From positions 1 through 64,000 of the forward strand of contig CALDYU010000008.1 in assembly GCA_937944485.1 (NCBI GenBank): DNA of 64,000 nucleotides, written 5' to 3'. The DNA comes from an uncultured Flavobacteriaceae bacterium. GTDB lineage: Bacteria > Bacteroidota > Bacteroidia > Flavobacteriales > Flavobacteriaceae. Positions within the stretch are counted from its first letter, which is position 1; every line of letters begins with the position of its first letter. The notes below the pieces were generated by a model that was not told the DNA's origin, did no database searches, and saw only the letters and a list, made by a program, of their open reading frames with translations. Made by a program: the position numbers and the translations under genes. Shown in pieces: positions 18,581 to 27,443 of this stretch.

Positions 18581-19297
18581 ATGAAAAATTTAATCTGCAG
18601 TATAGTTTTAGGTTTTATGAGCCTTAGTGTGAACGCTCAAAAAGTAATTGAAAAAAATATCGATTATAAAAATCAATTTATTGATATCGATGTAAAATTC
18701 GCAAATCACATTGAAGTAAAAACATGGAGCGAGTCGAAGGTGTATTTCAAGGCCGATATTAAGACGAAAGATGGTAAATTTTTAGATCAATATAACCTTG
18801 ATATTAACGAAAGTGCAAGTACAATTTCTATTATTTCAAAAGCCGAAGCTTATTTCAAAGCATACCATAAAGATTGGAACAAAAGAAATCCCAATAAAAA
18901 AGAGAGGTACTATTTCAATTCAGAAGACATGTACACTTTTAATTATGTGGTTTATATTCCGAAAAACGCAAGGTTCAAAATAAGTAGTATTAATGGTGAT
19001 TTAAAAGCTGCTGCTATTGAAGGTGATTTTGAAGCAGATTTAATTAACGGAAATATAGACATTGCTACATACTCTGGCCGTTTAGATCTACGAACTATAA
19101 ATGGAGAAATAGATCTCAAAATAATCGATGTTCAACTCGTCGCTGAAACCATTCATGGTGATATTTATGCCGATGAAAAATTAAAATTTACTTCAACGAA
19201 CCGGCATGTAGGGCAAAAAATTAGTGGTACTTCGGGCACCGGATCTAATCGCCTTCAACTAAACACTATTAACGGAAATATGTATTTAAGGTTATAA
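18581..19297 (+). CDS. Secreted DUF4097-like protein, paralogue of the upstream gene
   Basis: 238 residues from the Met of MKNLICSIVLGF. Signal peptide to SLSVNAQ. Strand repeats with Asn-Gly turns recur (SSINGDLKAAAIEGDFEADL, INGNIDIATYSGRLDLRTING, ETIHGDIYADEKL, LNTINGNMYLRL). It ends, like the upstream protein, in NGN-x-YLR. A Tyr-rich basic segment (about 85-125) is extra. Last gene of the sigma/anti-sigma operon; 25 bp after the previous stop. Confidence 0.78.
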   Translation: MKNLICSIVLGFMSLSVNAQKVIEKNIDYKNQFIDIDVKFANHIEVKTWSESKVYFKADIKTKDGKFLDQYNLDINESASTISIISKAEAYFKAYHKDWNKRNPNKKERYYFNSEDMYTFNYVVYIPKNARFKISSINGDLKAAAIEGDFEADLINGNIDIATYSGRLDLRTINGEIDLKIIDVQLVAETIHGDIYADEKLKFTSTNRHVGQKISGTSGTGSNRLQLNTINGNMYLRL

Positions 19298-19416
19298 TAT
19301 CATTTTCATCTGAGCGGCTAAAGGGTAGACATTGTTAAAAAAAGATTAAAATCAAATCTTAACTGTAACTACTCCATTTTTTCCGAGTCTTTAATACATC
19401 AATCAAAAACAACAAC

Positions 19417-22068
19417 ATGAAAATCAACCTTCTTGTGGTGTGCGCAATCATCTTTTCGCACACCATCTTTTTTGCTCAAGATTCTACCGATGTAGTCATC
19501 AAAAGAACCTATACTACGAAATTTTTGGATGAAAAGGCTTCTCCGGAAATAGATGGCCTCTTGAATGATGCCGGGTGGGATATCGTAGAGTGGCAAGGTG
19601 ACTTTGTTGAACGAAGACCAGATGAAAATACGCAACCCGATCACAAAACAAAATTTAAAATTGTTTATGATCAAAAATTTCTTTACGTAGGAATACGAGC
19701 GTACGACAGTGAGCCTGACAAAATTGAAATGCGGCTCTCAAGGCGGGACGGGTTTCAAGGAGATTGGGTTGGCATTTTCATTGACAGTTATCACGATAAG
19801 CGAAGTGCTTTCGGTTTTATTACAACAGCGGCTGGGGTAAAGGCAGACTTTTTTAGTTCGGAAAACGGAAATAATGAAGATGAAAGTTGGAACCCCATTT
19901 GGTACACCAAAACCAATATTGATGAAGAAGGTTGGACAGCCGAAATGAAAATACCCTTTAGTCAATTAAAATTTGGAAAAGCAAAAGAGCAGGTTTGGGG
20001 TATTCAAGTAGATCGCCAATATTTTAGAGGAGCAGAAAGATATGCCTGGCAACGTATCAAACAAGATACTCCAGGGTTTGTTAGCGAATTTGGTCTATTA
20101 GACGGATTGATTAACCTTGTACCACAAAAACAACTTGAAATACAGCCCTATACTGTTGCTAAATTAGAAACTTATGAAGCTGAAACTGGCAACCCTTTTT
20201 GCGACGGAAGCGATAATCAGTTAACAGGTGGTCTCGATGCTAAAATTGGTATTACTAATGATCTTACTTTAGATTTAACCGTAAACCCCGACTTCGGCCA
20301 AGTAGAAGCAGATCCCTCTGCCATTGCGCTCGATGGGTTTCAAATATTCTTTCGTGAACAACGACCTTTCTTTGTTGAAAACAAAAACATTTTCGACTAT
20401 CGCGTTAGTCAGTCAGAGGCGGGTAATACCTTCGGATTTGACAATCTATTTTATTCCCGTAGAATTGGCAGAAGTCCGCAAGGTTTCCCAAATACCGAAG
20501 GCGGTGAGTTTATAGACCAACCGGAAAACACAGAAATTTTAGGCGCTGCAAAATTTAGCGGTAAAACGAAAGATGGGTGGTCTATAGGGATTTTAGAAAG
20601 TGTAACCGCAAAGAAATATGCGACCATTGATAACAACGGAGAGCGAAGAAAAGAAGTAGTCGAACCATTGACAAACTATTTTGTTGGTCGCGTTCAGAAA
20701 GATTTTAATGATCGTAATACGTTTGTTGGCGGTATTTTTACGACTACCAATCGCCATAAGCTTACGCCAGAACTTGATTTTCTTCATCACTCAGCATTTA
20801 CTGGCGGCATAGATGTTAAACATCAATGGAATGATCGCGATTGGTATGCAGGAGGCAACCTTATTTTTAGCCGTGTTAATGGAAGTGTAGAAGCCATCGC
20901 TCGTACACAGCAAACCATCACACATCTATTTCAGCGGGTTGGTGCAGATCATGTTTCGGTAGATGAAGATAGAACTTCGCTTACGGGAACTGGTGGAAAC
21001 CTTCAACTGGGAAAAGCTGGTAATGGTAATTGGAAGTTCGAAACCGGAGCCACATGGCGTTCACCTGAATTAGAACTCAATGATATCGGCTTTCAACGCC
21101 AAGCAGATGATATTCGTCACTACACTTGGGTCGGTTATCAAACACTAAAACCAACAGAAACATTTAGAAGAGTGGGCATCAATTATAATCATTGGAGCAT
21201 TTGGGATTTTGGCGGTAATCACAATGGTATGCGATTCAATACCAACAGTTGGCAAAATTGGGATAATAATTGGTTCACAAATATTGGTTTCAATTACGCC
21301 CCTAAACGCTTTTCTAATTTTGCGCTGCGCGGAGGACCTCGATTGCGCCAATCACCAGAAATTGGTTTTTTCAACGGTTACAATACGGACAGAAGAAAGA
21401 AAGTACGCTTTAATGTTTTTCACGGAGGAAGTAAAGGCACTGACAATTCATATAGTTCGTATTTCGTTGATTTTGGTGTTACCTATCGACCAATGAATGC
21501 ATTGAGTATATCTGCCAATCCAGAGTACAGCATAAATAAAGACAAATTACAGTATATTAATAATATTGATGTAAATGGAGAAACTACCTATCTCAATGGC
21601 ACAATTGATCAAAGAACTTTAAGCATGTCTCTGCGCTTGAACTATACTATAAACCCCAATTTGACTATACAATATTGGGGACAACCATTTATTTCAAGAG
21701 GCCGATATTCAAATTTCAAAGAGGTTATTAATCCTTTAGGTGAAAAATTCTCAGATCGAATTCTATCGTATACTGATAATCAGATTTCGTTGAATAATGG
21801 CACCTACAACGTCGATAGAAATTTAGACAATATTACCGATTTTAGTTTTGGAGACCCTGATTTTTCTTTTGTGCAATTTCGCTCTAATCTGGTTTTACGC
21901 TGGGAGTACATCCCGGGCTCTGAAATATTTTTGGTTTGGTCGCAAGATTTGGCACAAACAGGAAATCCACAAAACGAACTTTTTAGTGATTTGGGAGATA
22001 ATATTTTCAATGATGAAAAGCCTCAGAATATATTTTTAGTTAAGGCTACCTATAGATTCGTTTTGTAG
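19417..22068 (+). CDS. CBM9-like / DUF5916 outer-membrane protein
   Basis: 883 residues. After a signal peptide (IFSHTIFFAQ) comes a carbohydrate-binding-9-like beta-sandwich (ASPEIDGLLNDAGWDIVEWQ through WTAEMKIPFSQLKFG, about 35-215). The rest is the long DUF5916 region with alternating aromatic strands (GGNLIFSRVNG, NLTIQYWGQPFISRGRY) and a C-terminal VKATYRFVL ending in an aromatic-containing strand, consistent with an outer-membrane beta-barrel. The signature EADPSAIALDGFQIFFREQR (about 291-310) is characteristic. Function is unknown. It is transcribed in the same direction as the sigma operon but 119 bp away. Confidence 0.85.
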   Translation: MKINLLVVCAIIFSHTIFFAQDSTDVVIKRTYTTKFLDEKASPEIDGLLNDAGWDIVEWQGDFVERRPDENTQPDHKTKFKIVYDQKFLYVGIRAYDSEPDKIEMRLSRRDGFQGDWVGIFIDSYHDKRSAFGFITTAAGVKADFFSSENGNNEDESWNPIWYTKTNIDEEGWTAEMKIPFSQLKFGKAKEQVWGIQVDRQYFRGAERYAWQRIKQDTPGFVSEFGLLDGLINLVPQKQLEIQPYTVAKLETYEAETGNPFCDGSDNQLTGGLDAKIGITNDLTLDLTVNPDFGQVEADPSAIALDGFQIFFREQRPFFVENKNIFDYRVSQSEAGNTFGFDNLFYSRRIGRSPQGFPNTEGGEFIDQPENTEILGAAKFSGKTKDGWSIGILESVTAKKYATIDNNGERRKEVVEPLTNYFVGRVQKDFNDRNTFVGGIFTTTNRHKLTPELDFLHHSAFTGGIDVKHQWNDRDWYAGGNLIFSRVNGSVEAIARTQQTITHLFQRVGADHVSVDEDRTSLTGTGGNLQLGKAGNGNWKFETGATWRSPELELNDIGFQRQADDIRHYTWVGYQTLKPTETFRRVGINYNHWSIWDFGGNHNGMRFNTNSWQNWDNNWFTNIGFNYAPKRFSNFALRGGPRLRQSPEIGFFNGYNTDRRKKVRFNVFHGGSKGTDNSYSSYFVDFGVTYRPMNALSISANPEYSINKDKLQYINNIDVNGETTYLNGTIDQRTLSMSLRLNYTINPNLTIQYWGQPFISRGRYSNFKEVINPLGEKFSDRILSYTDNQISLNNGTYNVDRNLDNITDFSFGDPDFSFVQFRSNLVLRWEYIPGSEIFLVWSQDLAQTGNPQNELFSDLGDNIFNDEKPQNIFLVKATYRFVL

Positions 22069-22070
22069 TA

Positions 22071-22457
22071 TCAAACAAATTCTTTAATAAAATAGTACCC
22101 TAACAAGGCCCAAGCTACTAGGAGCAGTAAACCTCCTATGGGAGTAATGGGCCCTAAAAATCTCCATTTTTTTCCTTTAACAGCACTTAAGATCAAAGCA
22201 TAAATACTAAAAGAAAAAAGAAACGTACCTAAACTGAAACAATAGATCATATACTTTTCAAGCGACGAAGTTAAGTTTAGATTAAAGGCAAGTATTAGCA
22301 AAATAATAGCGTGATACATTTGATACTTAACGCCCGTTTCAAAACTCTTCAATTGATCGTCTGAGCATGATTTTTTTAAAGCGTGTGCACCAAAAGCACC
22401 AAATAAAATTGCAGTAAAACCAAGGAATGCGCTTACAACTTGAGCGATAAGAACCAT
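22071..22457 (-). CDS. DUF423 family small membrane protein
   Basis: 128 residues with four membrane helices. The signature GAFGAHALKK near the N-terminus, followed by FETGVKYQMYHAIILL, is characteristic of DUF423 (YgdD/YwdK-like) proteins. Biochemical role is not established. The gene ends 2 bp from the end of the convergent DUF5916 gene. Confidence 0.9.
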   Translation of the reverse strand: MVLIAQVVSAFLGFTAILFGAFGAHALKKSCSDDQLKSFETGVKYQMYHAIILLILAFNLNLTSSLEKYMIYCFSLGTFLFSFSIYALILSAVKGKKWRFLGPITPIGGLLLLVAWALLGYYFIKEFV

Positions 22458-22508
22458 ACTTTTTTGTTTGGTTCTAAGATAGTGATTTCAGTGAAATCGC
22501 AATTACCA

Positions 22509-23021
22509 TTATTGTAAGCTAACGGCTGCGATTGGAGTTTGAGCTTGTTTTTTTATGAAGGCTGGCGATGTGGTAAAAAGTTGCGCTACCTGATTATCCC
22601 AATCATTTGCAATCGCGAAGTAACTGTCATTCGTAACAGCCATAATTTCATTACAATTTTCGCAAGTATGTTTATAATCTAAAAAGTGATGAGCGAACTC
22701 ATGAAAGGCAACCACTTTTAGTATTTCAGGATCTAACATCGCGGCCCAATTAATGAGAATCTCTTCGATATTATTATTTGCATCTCTCGTAACCATACCC
22801 AATACCGTATTGCCTTCCTCTAAAGGCAAGGTATTACTAATATCAATTTTTTTTAGTTGAAAAAGCTTATCGTGATAATCAATACCATATTTATCACACT
22901 CTGCTAAAAAACTATCTAAAAGAGGTTGTAAACGTCCATCGATATCTACACTATTTTGTGCGCATAATGAAGAAAAGGCACAAAAAACAAATAAAATTAA
23001 AACGAAGGTAAGGCGTTTCAT
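22509..23021 (-). CDS. Secreted putative zinc metallopeptidase-like protein
   Basis: 170 residues from MKRLTFVLILF (a Met at 23042 is also in frame). A signal peptide ends SSLCAQ. The core has VAFHEFAHHFLDYKHTCENC: HEFAHH fits HExxH, and the following Cys pair may bind a structural metal. No third ligand motif is obvious and the protein is short, so it could be an isolated gluzincin-like domain or an inactive relative. I do not recognise the family with certainty. Confidence 0.6.
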   Translation of the reverse strand: MKRLTFVLILFVFCAFSSLCAQNSVDIDGRLQPLLDSFLAECDKYGIDYHDKLFQLKKIDISNTLPLEEGNTVLGMVTRDANNNIEEILINWAAMLDPEILKVVAFHEFAHHFLDYKHTCENCNEIMAVTNDSYFAIANDWDNQVAQLFTTSPAFIKKQAQTPIAAVSLQ

Positions 23022-23244
23022 AAGCAGGTATTTTTGATTCAAACTTGGTTTGCTGGTGACCTACTTTGGGGAGCATACTTTAAGCCACTTGTATTTCAAC
23101 GATTTTTTTACTCATTTATTTCCAATTAGCTGAATTTTAACAGTTTATATAGAGCAGTAACTAATTTTTTAACGGTTTAACTAAGTGTATAGGAGTGGCA
23201 AGGAAACTTTTTCGTTTCCATCTAATCATGGAGCTAAAGCTTAC

Positions 23245-23261
23245 TGCCTGCTGGCGAGGCA
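23245..23261. repeat. Short REP-like palindrome (degenerate)
   Basis: TGCCTGCTGGCGAGGCA has TGCCT/AGGCA inverted arms around GCTGGCG, resembling the perfect palindrome at 9586. It lies in the 260-bp gap after two small minus-strand genes. Confidence 0.4.
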
Positions 23262-23279
23262 AATTTGCTTTTTATTTTT

Positions 23280-23621
23280 CTACAAGTACCAATTTAGTTC
23301 CCCATTCAACTCTGAACAAAGTCCAATGCCACATTTGCCGGCGTCATCATATGCCATGAGAAATTCTACCATCAAATTATTCTTCTCTATAATAGTGTTT
23401 ATGCCTCCATAAGTCTCAGTAAGGTCTGTAAAAGAAGCTTTTAACTCTTTCAATTCTAACAACACATAAGTTTTTTTAAAGTTTTCAATATGAACAATTC
23501 TCGTCCAACCCGTTACTAAAAGTTTTTCAGAATCGGTCGTCTGAATTGTCATATTGCCTAACTTCAATGGCACACCATCAGCAATTTTCCAAATTCTATC
23601 TTGTATGTACGAATCGTTCAT
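23280..23621 (-). CDS. Hypothetical protein
   Basis: 113 residues, no signal peptide and no membrane helix. It begins MNDSYIQDRIWKIADGVPLKLGNM and ends in a Cys-containing segment (DDAGKCGIGLCSELNGELNW). The predicted content is mostly beta strands. I do not recognise the family. Neighbours are also small uncharacterised genes with gaps of about 100 bp or more, so they are likely separate transcripts. Confidence 0.6.
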   Translation of the reverse strand: MNDSYIQDRIWKIADGVPLKLGNMTIQTTDSEKLLVTGWTRIVHIENFKKTYVLLELKELKASFTDLTETYGGINTIIEKNNLMVEFLMAYDDAGKCGIGLCSELNGELNWYL

Positions 23622-23676
23622 TTTTTAATTCCCTCCAAAGTAAAAACGGCGCCTTAATCTTCCTGCTAACCATTTT

Positions 23677-23719
23677 AACTCGCTTTATGCTTATAAAGTG
23701 TTCAAGCACAAAGCGAGTT
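23677..23719. repeat. Long-stem inverted repeat
   Basis: AACTCGCTTTATGCTT and AAGCACAAAGCGAGTT pair over 15 of 16 positions around an 11-nt loop. It is placed downstream of the SnoaL-like gene but lacks a T run on either strand, so a rho-independent role is uncertain. Confidence 0.55.
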
Positions 23720-23728
23720 TGCCATTAC

Positions 23729-24091
23729 CTATTCGTCATAGAAAAACTGTTCTTTAATAATTTTACCTTCTTTTACCTGGTATACGCCAATTTCAGACAT
23801 TGTTGATCTTTGTCCTGAGGCTTTGTGGGTAGTATCCATTTCAAATCGTACAGCAAACCAATTATGAGCCACAGTCGGTTCGGAGGCCTTACTACTATGA
23901 ACCTCAAAATTTTCTTGCCACCATTCACCTTTTTTCGCGACTCCGTCGAAACCTTTTACAATGGCACCTTCGGCAGTTCCATCATTTTCAATACTCACAA
24001 TTTCCGGACTATATAAATGTTTGTAGGGCTTTTCAAAATCTCCCTCGTTGCACCATTGTACTAATTTTTCTGCGATTTCTTTTGTTTCCAT
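23729..24091 (-). CDS. SnoaL-like (NTF2-fold) protein
   Basis: 120 residues. It has the NTF2-fold order: N-terminal helices (IAEKLVQWCNEGDFEKPYKHLY), a strand with EIVSIENDG, then WWQENFEVHSSKASEPTVAHNWFAVRFEMDTT and the closing YQVKEGKIIKEQFFYDE. This last pattern (x-V-x-x-G-K-I-x-x-E-x-F-F) is typical of SnoaL-like proteins. No specific substrate is evident. Confidence 0.8.
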   Translation of the reverse strand: METKEIAEKLVQWCNEGDFEKPYKHLYSPEIVSIENDGTAEGAIVKGFDGVAKKGEWWQENFEVHSSKASEPTVAHNWFAVRFEMDTTHKASGQRSTMSEIGVYQVKEGKIIKEQFFYDE

Positions 24092-24160
24092 GATTGTTGT
24101 TTTTATTGATTCACTATCAAATTACAACTTCTGCGAATTAAAAACAAAGGTTTAAGAAAG

Positions 24161-24580
24161 CTATTCAAAAGGAATTTCGATTTCAAAATCTTTACTGATT
24201 TCAAATAAACAGTCTTCAAAATCTGGGGGGCCAAAAGTCTTCATTTTAGCGTTTGAAAATGCACAAGGTTCTTTGGGAATACCTAAAAAGTTGGTGTCTA
24301 GTTTTTTATTTCCGTTTTCATCATGAAAGATAGAAATGGCATAGGTGCCATTCGGTAAATTAGGAATCTTGATAATGGTATTTCCCTTTTTCGATGCTTC
24401 AAAAACTCCAGCAAAAACGCGATCTTCTTTCAAAAAACTCTCAGAGTTATTGTAAACCCCAACTGCAATATAGCCATCAGACGACGCTACATTTTTTGCG
24501 CTGATAGTCAAAGTATTTTGAGAAAAAATGAGAATGGGTGCTAGTAACAAAAAAAATAAACCCCTCTTCAAACGGCACAT
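24161..24580 (-). CDS. DUF2141 secreted protein
   Basis: 139 residues. A signal peptide (FFLLLAPILIFSQ) is followed by a small Ig-like domain with IAVGVYNNSESFL, LPNGTYAISIFHDENGNKKLDTNFLGIP and EPCAFSNAKMKTFGPPDFED. The HDENGNKKLDTN segment looks like a Ca2+-binding loop and is the DUF2141 hallmark. Function unknown. It lies 11 bp after the preceding membrane protein gene, so the two probably share a transcript. Confidence 0.88.
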   Translation of the reverse strand: MCRLKRGLFFLLLAPILIFSQNTLTISAKNVASSDGYIAVGVYNNSESFLKEDRVFAGVFEASKKGNTIIKIPNLPNGTYAISIFHDENGNKKLDTNFLGIPKEPCAFSNAKMKTFGPPDFEDCLFEISKDFEIEIPFE

Positions 24581-24590
24581 ATCATTGATT

Positions 24591-25034
24591 TTAGTTAGGA
24601 GGCTTACTTTGTAATTTAATCTTTCCGTTTAAAAAATCATGCATTTCTACAGTTTCGATAGAGTCTTTTAAATTGAAGTAAAGTAATGATGAATCTTTAT
24701 GAAATACTCTGATTTTGGGCTGTTCAAAATTATCTACAAAGACGTATACTTTCTTATCGGTCAGGGTATCTTTAAATTCTTGGTATATGCCTTTTCCTTT
24801 TTCAAAAGCTGAAAATCCGTTTAATCGCACCATCGGCGGAACTCGATCGACCCATTCAACCTGCTCAAGGTCTTCAAAGCTAATATCGCGAAAATAAATG
24901 CCTGATAAGATGGTCATTTTATCAGTCCCTATTTGAGTCCAGTTTTTATAATGCGCGATAAATGCAGTTACACAAACCATGACTGTAATCACAATCAAAA
25001 TATTCCAAAGCCAATGTCTTTTTTTTGTTGCCAT
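24591..25034 (-). CDS. Hypothetical single-pass membrane protein
   Basis: 147 residues. One N-terminal membrane helix (LWNILIVITVMVCVTAFIA) is followed by an extracytoplasmic beta-rich domain of about 115 residues with short alternating segments (VPPMVRLNGFSAFEKGKGIYQEF, KVYVFVDNFEQPKIRVFHKD). The strand pattern is reminiscent of a PH-like domain, but this is weak. It is the first gene of a pair with the DUF2141 protein. Confidence 0.6.
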   Translation of the reverse strand: MATKKRHWLWNILIVITVMVCVTAFIAHYKNWTQIGTDKMTILSGIYFRDISFEDLEQVEWVDRVPPMVRLNGFSAFEKGKGIYQEFKDTLTDKKVYVFVDNFEQPKIRVFHKDSSLLYFNLKDSIETVEMHDFLNGKIKLQSKPPN

Positions 25035-25161
25035 TTTATCTCTGAGTTCTAAGAAAATAAACTCAAAATAACGGTATATCGTATAATTTACATCAAAATA
25101 CGACCATCAATTTGTTTTCTATAAAGTGCTCAACCACGGTTAACTTATAAGCTATTGCTTG

Positions 25162-25983
25162 CTACCCCAAACCAACATCTAATGTCATCATGACGATAAA
25201 GCCCCCTATAAAGCCCATTACAGCAATGTCAGAATGTTTGTCTTGTTGGGTTTCTGGTATTACTTCTTCTACGACTACAAAAATCATAGCCCCAGCTGCA
25301 AAAGCCAAAGCATAGGGCAAGATAGGCTGAAATGTGATCACCGCCCACGCGCCTATAACCGCTGCAATGGGTTCAACAATAGCCGATGCTTGACCATACA
25401 TAAAGCTCTTTCTCCTAGAAAGACCTTGTCTGCGCAAAGGCATAGAAACCGCAAAGCCTTCTGGAAAATTCTGTAAACCAATACCTAAAGCTAGTGCAAC
25501 CGCACCGCCGATGGTAGCACCATCAAAACCAGCTGCAACACCTCCGAAGAGCACCCCTACCGCCAAACCTTCAGGAATATTATGAAGTGTAATTGCTAAG
25601 GTCAAAAGGGTTGTTTTATGCCAAGGTGTCTTAATGCCTTCGGCTTCTGATTCTTTAAAATTGATATGTAAATGAGGCAATACCTTGTCTAAACCAAATA
25701 AGAAAAAAGCACCTAATAAAAAACCTACAGCCGCCGGAATTACCTTTACAAAACCCTCTCCGGGACTCATTTCTATACCCGGTGCTAATAAACTCCAAAA
25801 ACTTGCAGCTACCATAACGCCCCCTGTAAAACCAAGCATTCCGTCCATAACCGAACGTTTGGGGTTTTTAAATAAAAAAACTAAAGCTGCACCCGCTGCG
25901 GTCAAGCCCCAGGTAAAAAGCGTGGCGTAAAACGCAGCTAAAATTGGATTGATTGATTCGAAATAGTCAATGACTTGTTGCAT
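25162..25983 (-). CDS. ZIP family metal transporter
   Basis: 273 residues with about eight membrane helices. The ZIP signature is clear: HNIPEGLAVGVLFGG and LQNFPEGFAVSMPLRRQG form the TM4/TM5-type metal site, with ASAIVEPIAAVIGAW following, and the variable loop contains HLHINFKESEAEG. The GufA/ZupT-type branch imports Zn, Mn or Fe(II). It lies 8 bp after an outer-membrane protein gene and downstream of a DtxR/MntR-type regulator, which points to Mn or Fe as the cargo (inference). Confidence 0.92.
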   Translation of the reverse strand: MQQVIDYFESINPILAAFYATLFTWGLTAAGAALVFLFKNPKRSVMDGMLGFTGGVMVAASFWSLLAPGIEMSPGEGFVKVIPAAVGFLLGAFFLFGLDKVLPHLHINFKESEAEGIKTPWHKTTLLTLAITLHNIPEGLAVGVLFGGVAAGFDGATIGGAVALALGIGLQNFPEGFAVSMPLRRQGLSRRKSFMYGQASAIVEPIAAVIGAWAVITFQPILPYALAFAAGAMIFVVVEEVIPETQQDKHSDIAVMGFIGGFIVMMTLDVGLG

Positions 25984-25991
25984 GATAACGT

Positions 25992-26747
25992 TTATTGATT
26001 TGTTGATTTATGTTTATTATTTGGAATGTAGATCTGTAATCTCCCCGTTATATAGAAATCTTGCTCGGCATTAATTCCTCTGCCTACAATTGTATCGAAT
26101 TGAATATTTGATGTTGGCGTCCAATAAAAGGCAGTACTAATAAAATGACTTGATGACATACCATCCTGTAAATTTCCATTTAATTCAAGATATGCTCCTC
26201 CGATCGAACCGATATTCTTTAAATAGGTAATAGCATATACGTATGTCAAATCATCATTGCCGAAATCTGCGCCAAGATTGTAGTTTAATTGAGCATTTTG
26301 ATTTTTTCCCAAATTATGATAAAATCCAGCTTTTAATCCGAAACCCAAATTATCTTGTTTAAAATCACTTCCTCCAGTCGAAGGCAAAAATAAATCTCCT
26401 ATAAAGCTCATTTTAGGCCAAATTCCTTTTTCTTCAATTAAATCAGCGCCAACCCCTATTTGTAAAGGGGTATAACCGCTAAATACATTATTCGGTTTAT
26501 TACCATTAATTCGAATAGCGTTTTGTTGCAAGTCCATTCCAAGCCTAATTTCAACATTATCAGAAACACCGTATAAAAATAATAACGATCCAACTGTATA
26601 AGCTATACTTTTCTCAGAGCCCTCTTTAAACGATTCATAGGTTGAGGCGATTTCAATTTGACTAGCACCTTTTACCGTGCTCGTAGGCGATTCAGTTATA
26701 TCTTGTGCTAAACAAAAGCTCGAAACGAACAATACCAACCACAACAA
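25992..26747 (-). CDS. Outer-membrane transporter-like protein
   Basis: About 251 residues if translation starts at TTG 26747, which gives a clean signal peptide (LWLVLFVSSFCLAQ) and only a 22-bp gap to the regulator gene. An ATG at 26858 would overlap the regulator by 89 bp and place a hydrophilic segment before the signal peptide. The mature part is made of amphipathic strands (GVSDNVEIRLGMDLQQNAIR, GFGLKAGFYHNLG, DFYITGRLQIYIP), like the small barrel family annotated as phenol-degradation MetA-pathway proteins. In this operon it may pass a metal chelate across the outer membrane (inference). Confidence 0.7.
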   Translation of the reverse strand: MLWLVLFVSSFCLAQDITESPTSTVKGASQIEIASTYESFKEGSEKSIAYTVGSLLFLYGVSDNVEIRLGMDLQQNAIRINGNKPNNVFSGYTPLQIGVGADLIEEKGIWPKMSFIGDLFLPSTGGSDFKQDNLGFGLKAGFYHNLGKNQNAQLNYNLGADFGNDDLTYVYAITYLKNIGSIGGAYLELNGNLQDGMSSSHFISTAFYWTPTSNIQFDTIVGRGINAEQDFYITGRLQIYIPNNKHKSTNQ

Positions 26748-26769
26748 GCATGAATTTGCTGCATAAAAA

Positions 26770-27426
26770 TTATTCGGTGATTTTAAGGTAAAGGTTCGAA
26801 GCAATTTGATCAGATATATGAATCTTAGATTCTTTAATCCGAATATATAAAGAACCATCGAATTCCTCTTTCTCTAAAACTAAAATTGTATCACCCAAGG
26901 CAATATTATTTCTGTCCAGAAATTTAAGAAAGGGCGGCGATGAGTCTTTCACGCCTACGCATATACCGCTGGCACCTATTGGCACCTCATTCAACAATTT
27001 TTTTATCGTCTTTTTTAATTCTCCTTTTTTCGAAGGAATCGGATCACCATGAGGATCTACCTCTGGAAAACCCAGATGTTTATCAAGCTGGTCTATGAGT
27101 TTTTCACTCTTAATATGTTCTAATTGTTCAGCCACATCATGTACTTCATCCCAAGAAAAATCAAGCTTTTCTAATAAGAATACCTCCCAAAGACGGTGTT
27201 TTCTAACCTGAGAGAGTGCTATCTTTTGTCCGTATTCTGTTAAACTTACACCTTTATAAGGTCTATAGTTTACCACGCCTTTATCAGAAAGCTTTTTTAT
27301 CATATCGGTCACCGAAGATGGCTTGGTTTCCATCTGGTAGGCCACCGCATTGGTAGAGACCGTGCTATTCTCTCCTTTCCCCAAATGGTAAATTGCTTTG
27401 ATATAATCTTCTTCAGAAAGTGTCAT
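26770..27426 (-). CDS. DtxR/MntR family metal-dependent repressor
   Basis: 218 residues. The N-terminal winged helix (MTLSEEDYIKAIYHL, then METKPSSVTDMIKKLSDKGVV and YRPYKGVSLTEYGQ) and the dimerisation/metal domain (VFLLEKLDFSWDEVHDVAEQLEHI, then LDKHLGFPEVDPHGDPIP) are complete. A FeoA-like SH3 domain closes the protein (IALGDTILVLEKEEFDGSLYIRI). The metal ligands ExxE/H..H-P-HGDPIP are typical of the family. It should repress metal-uptake genes when Fe or Mn is replete. It heads the operon with the porin-like and ZIP genes and diverges from a TonB receptor. Confidence 0.93.
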   Translation of the reverse strand: MTLSEEDYIKAIYHLGKGENSTVSTNAVAYQMETKPSSVTDMIKKLSDKGVVNYRPYKGVSLTEYGQKIALSQVRKHRLWEVFLLEKLDFSWDEVHDVAEQLEHIKSEKLIDQLDKHLGFPEVDPHGDPIPSKKGELKKTIKKLLNEVPIGASGICVGVKDSSPPFLKFLDRNNIALGDTILVLEKEEFDGSLYIRIKESKIHISDQIASNLYLKITE

Positions 27427-27443
27427 CTCCGTTTAACTTAAAA

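Noticed and set aside
26748..26858. Extended N-terminus of the outer-membrane protein (ATG 26858)
   Set aside because: It would overlap the regulator gene by 89 bp and bury the signal peptide behind about 37 residues.
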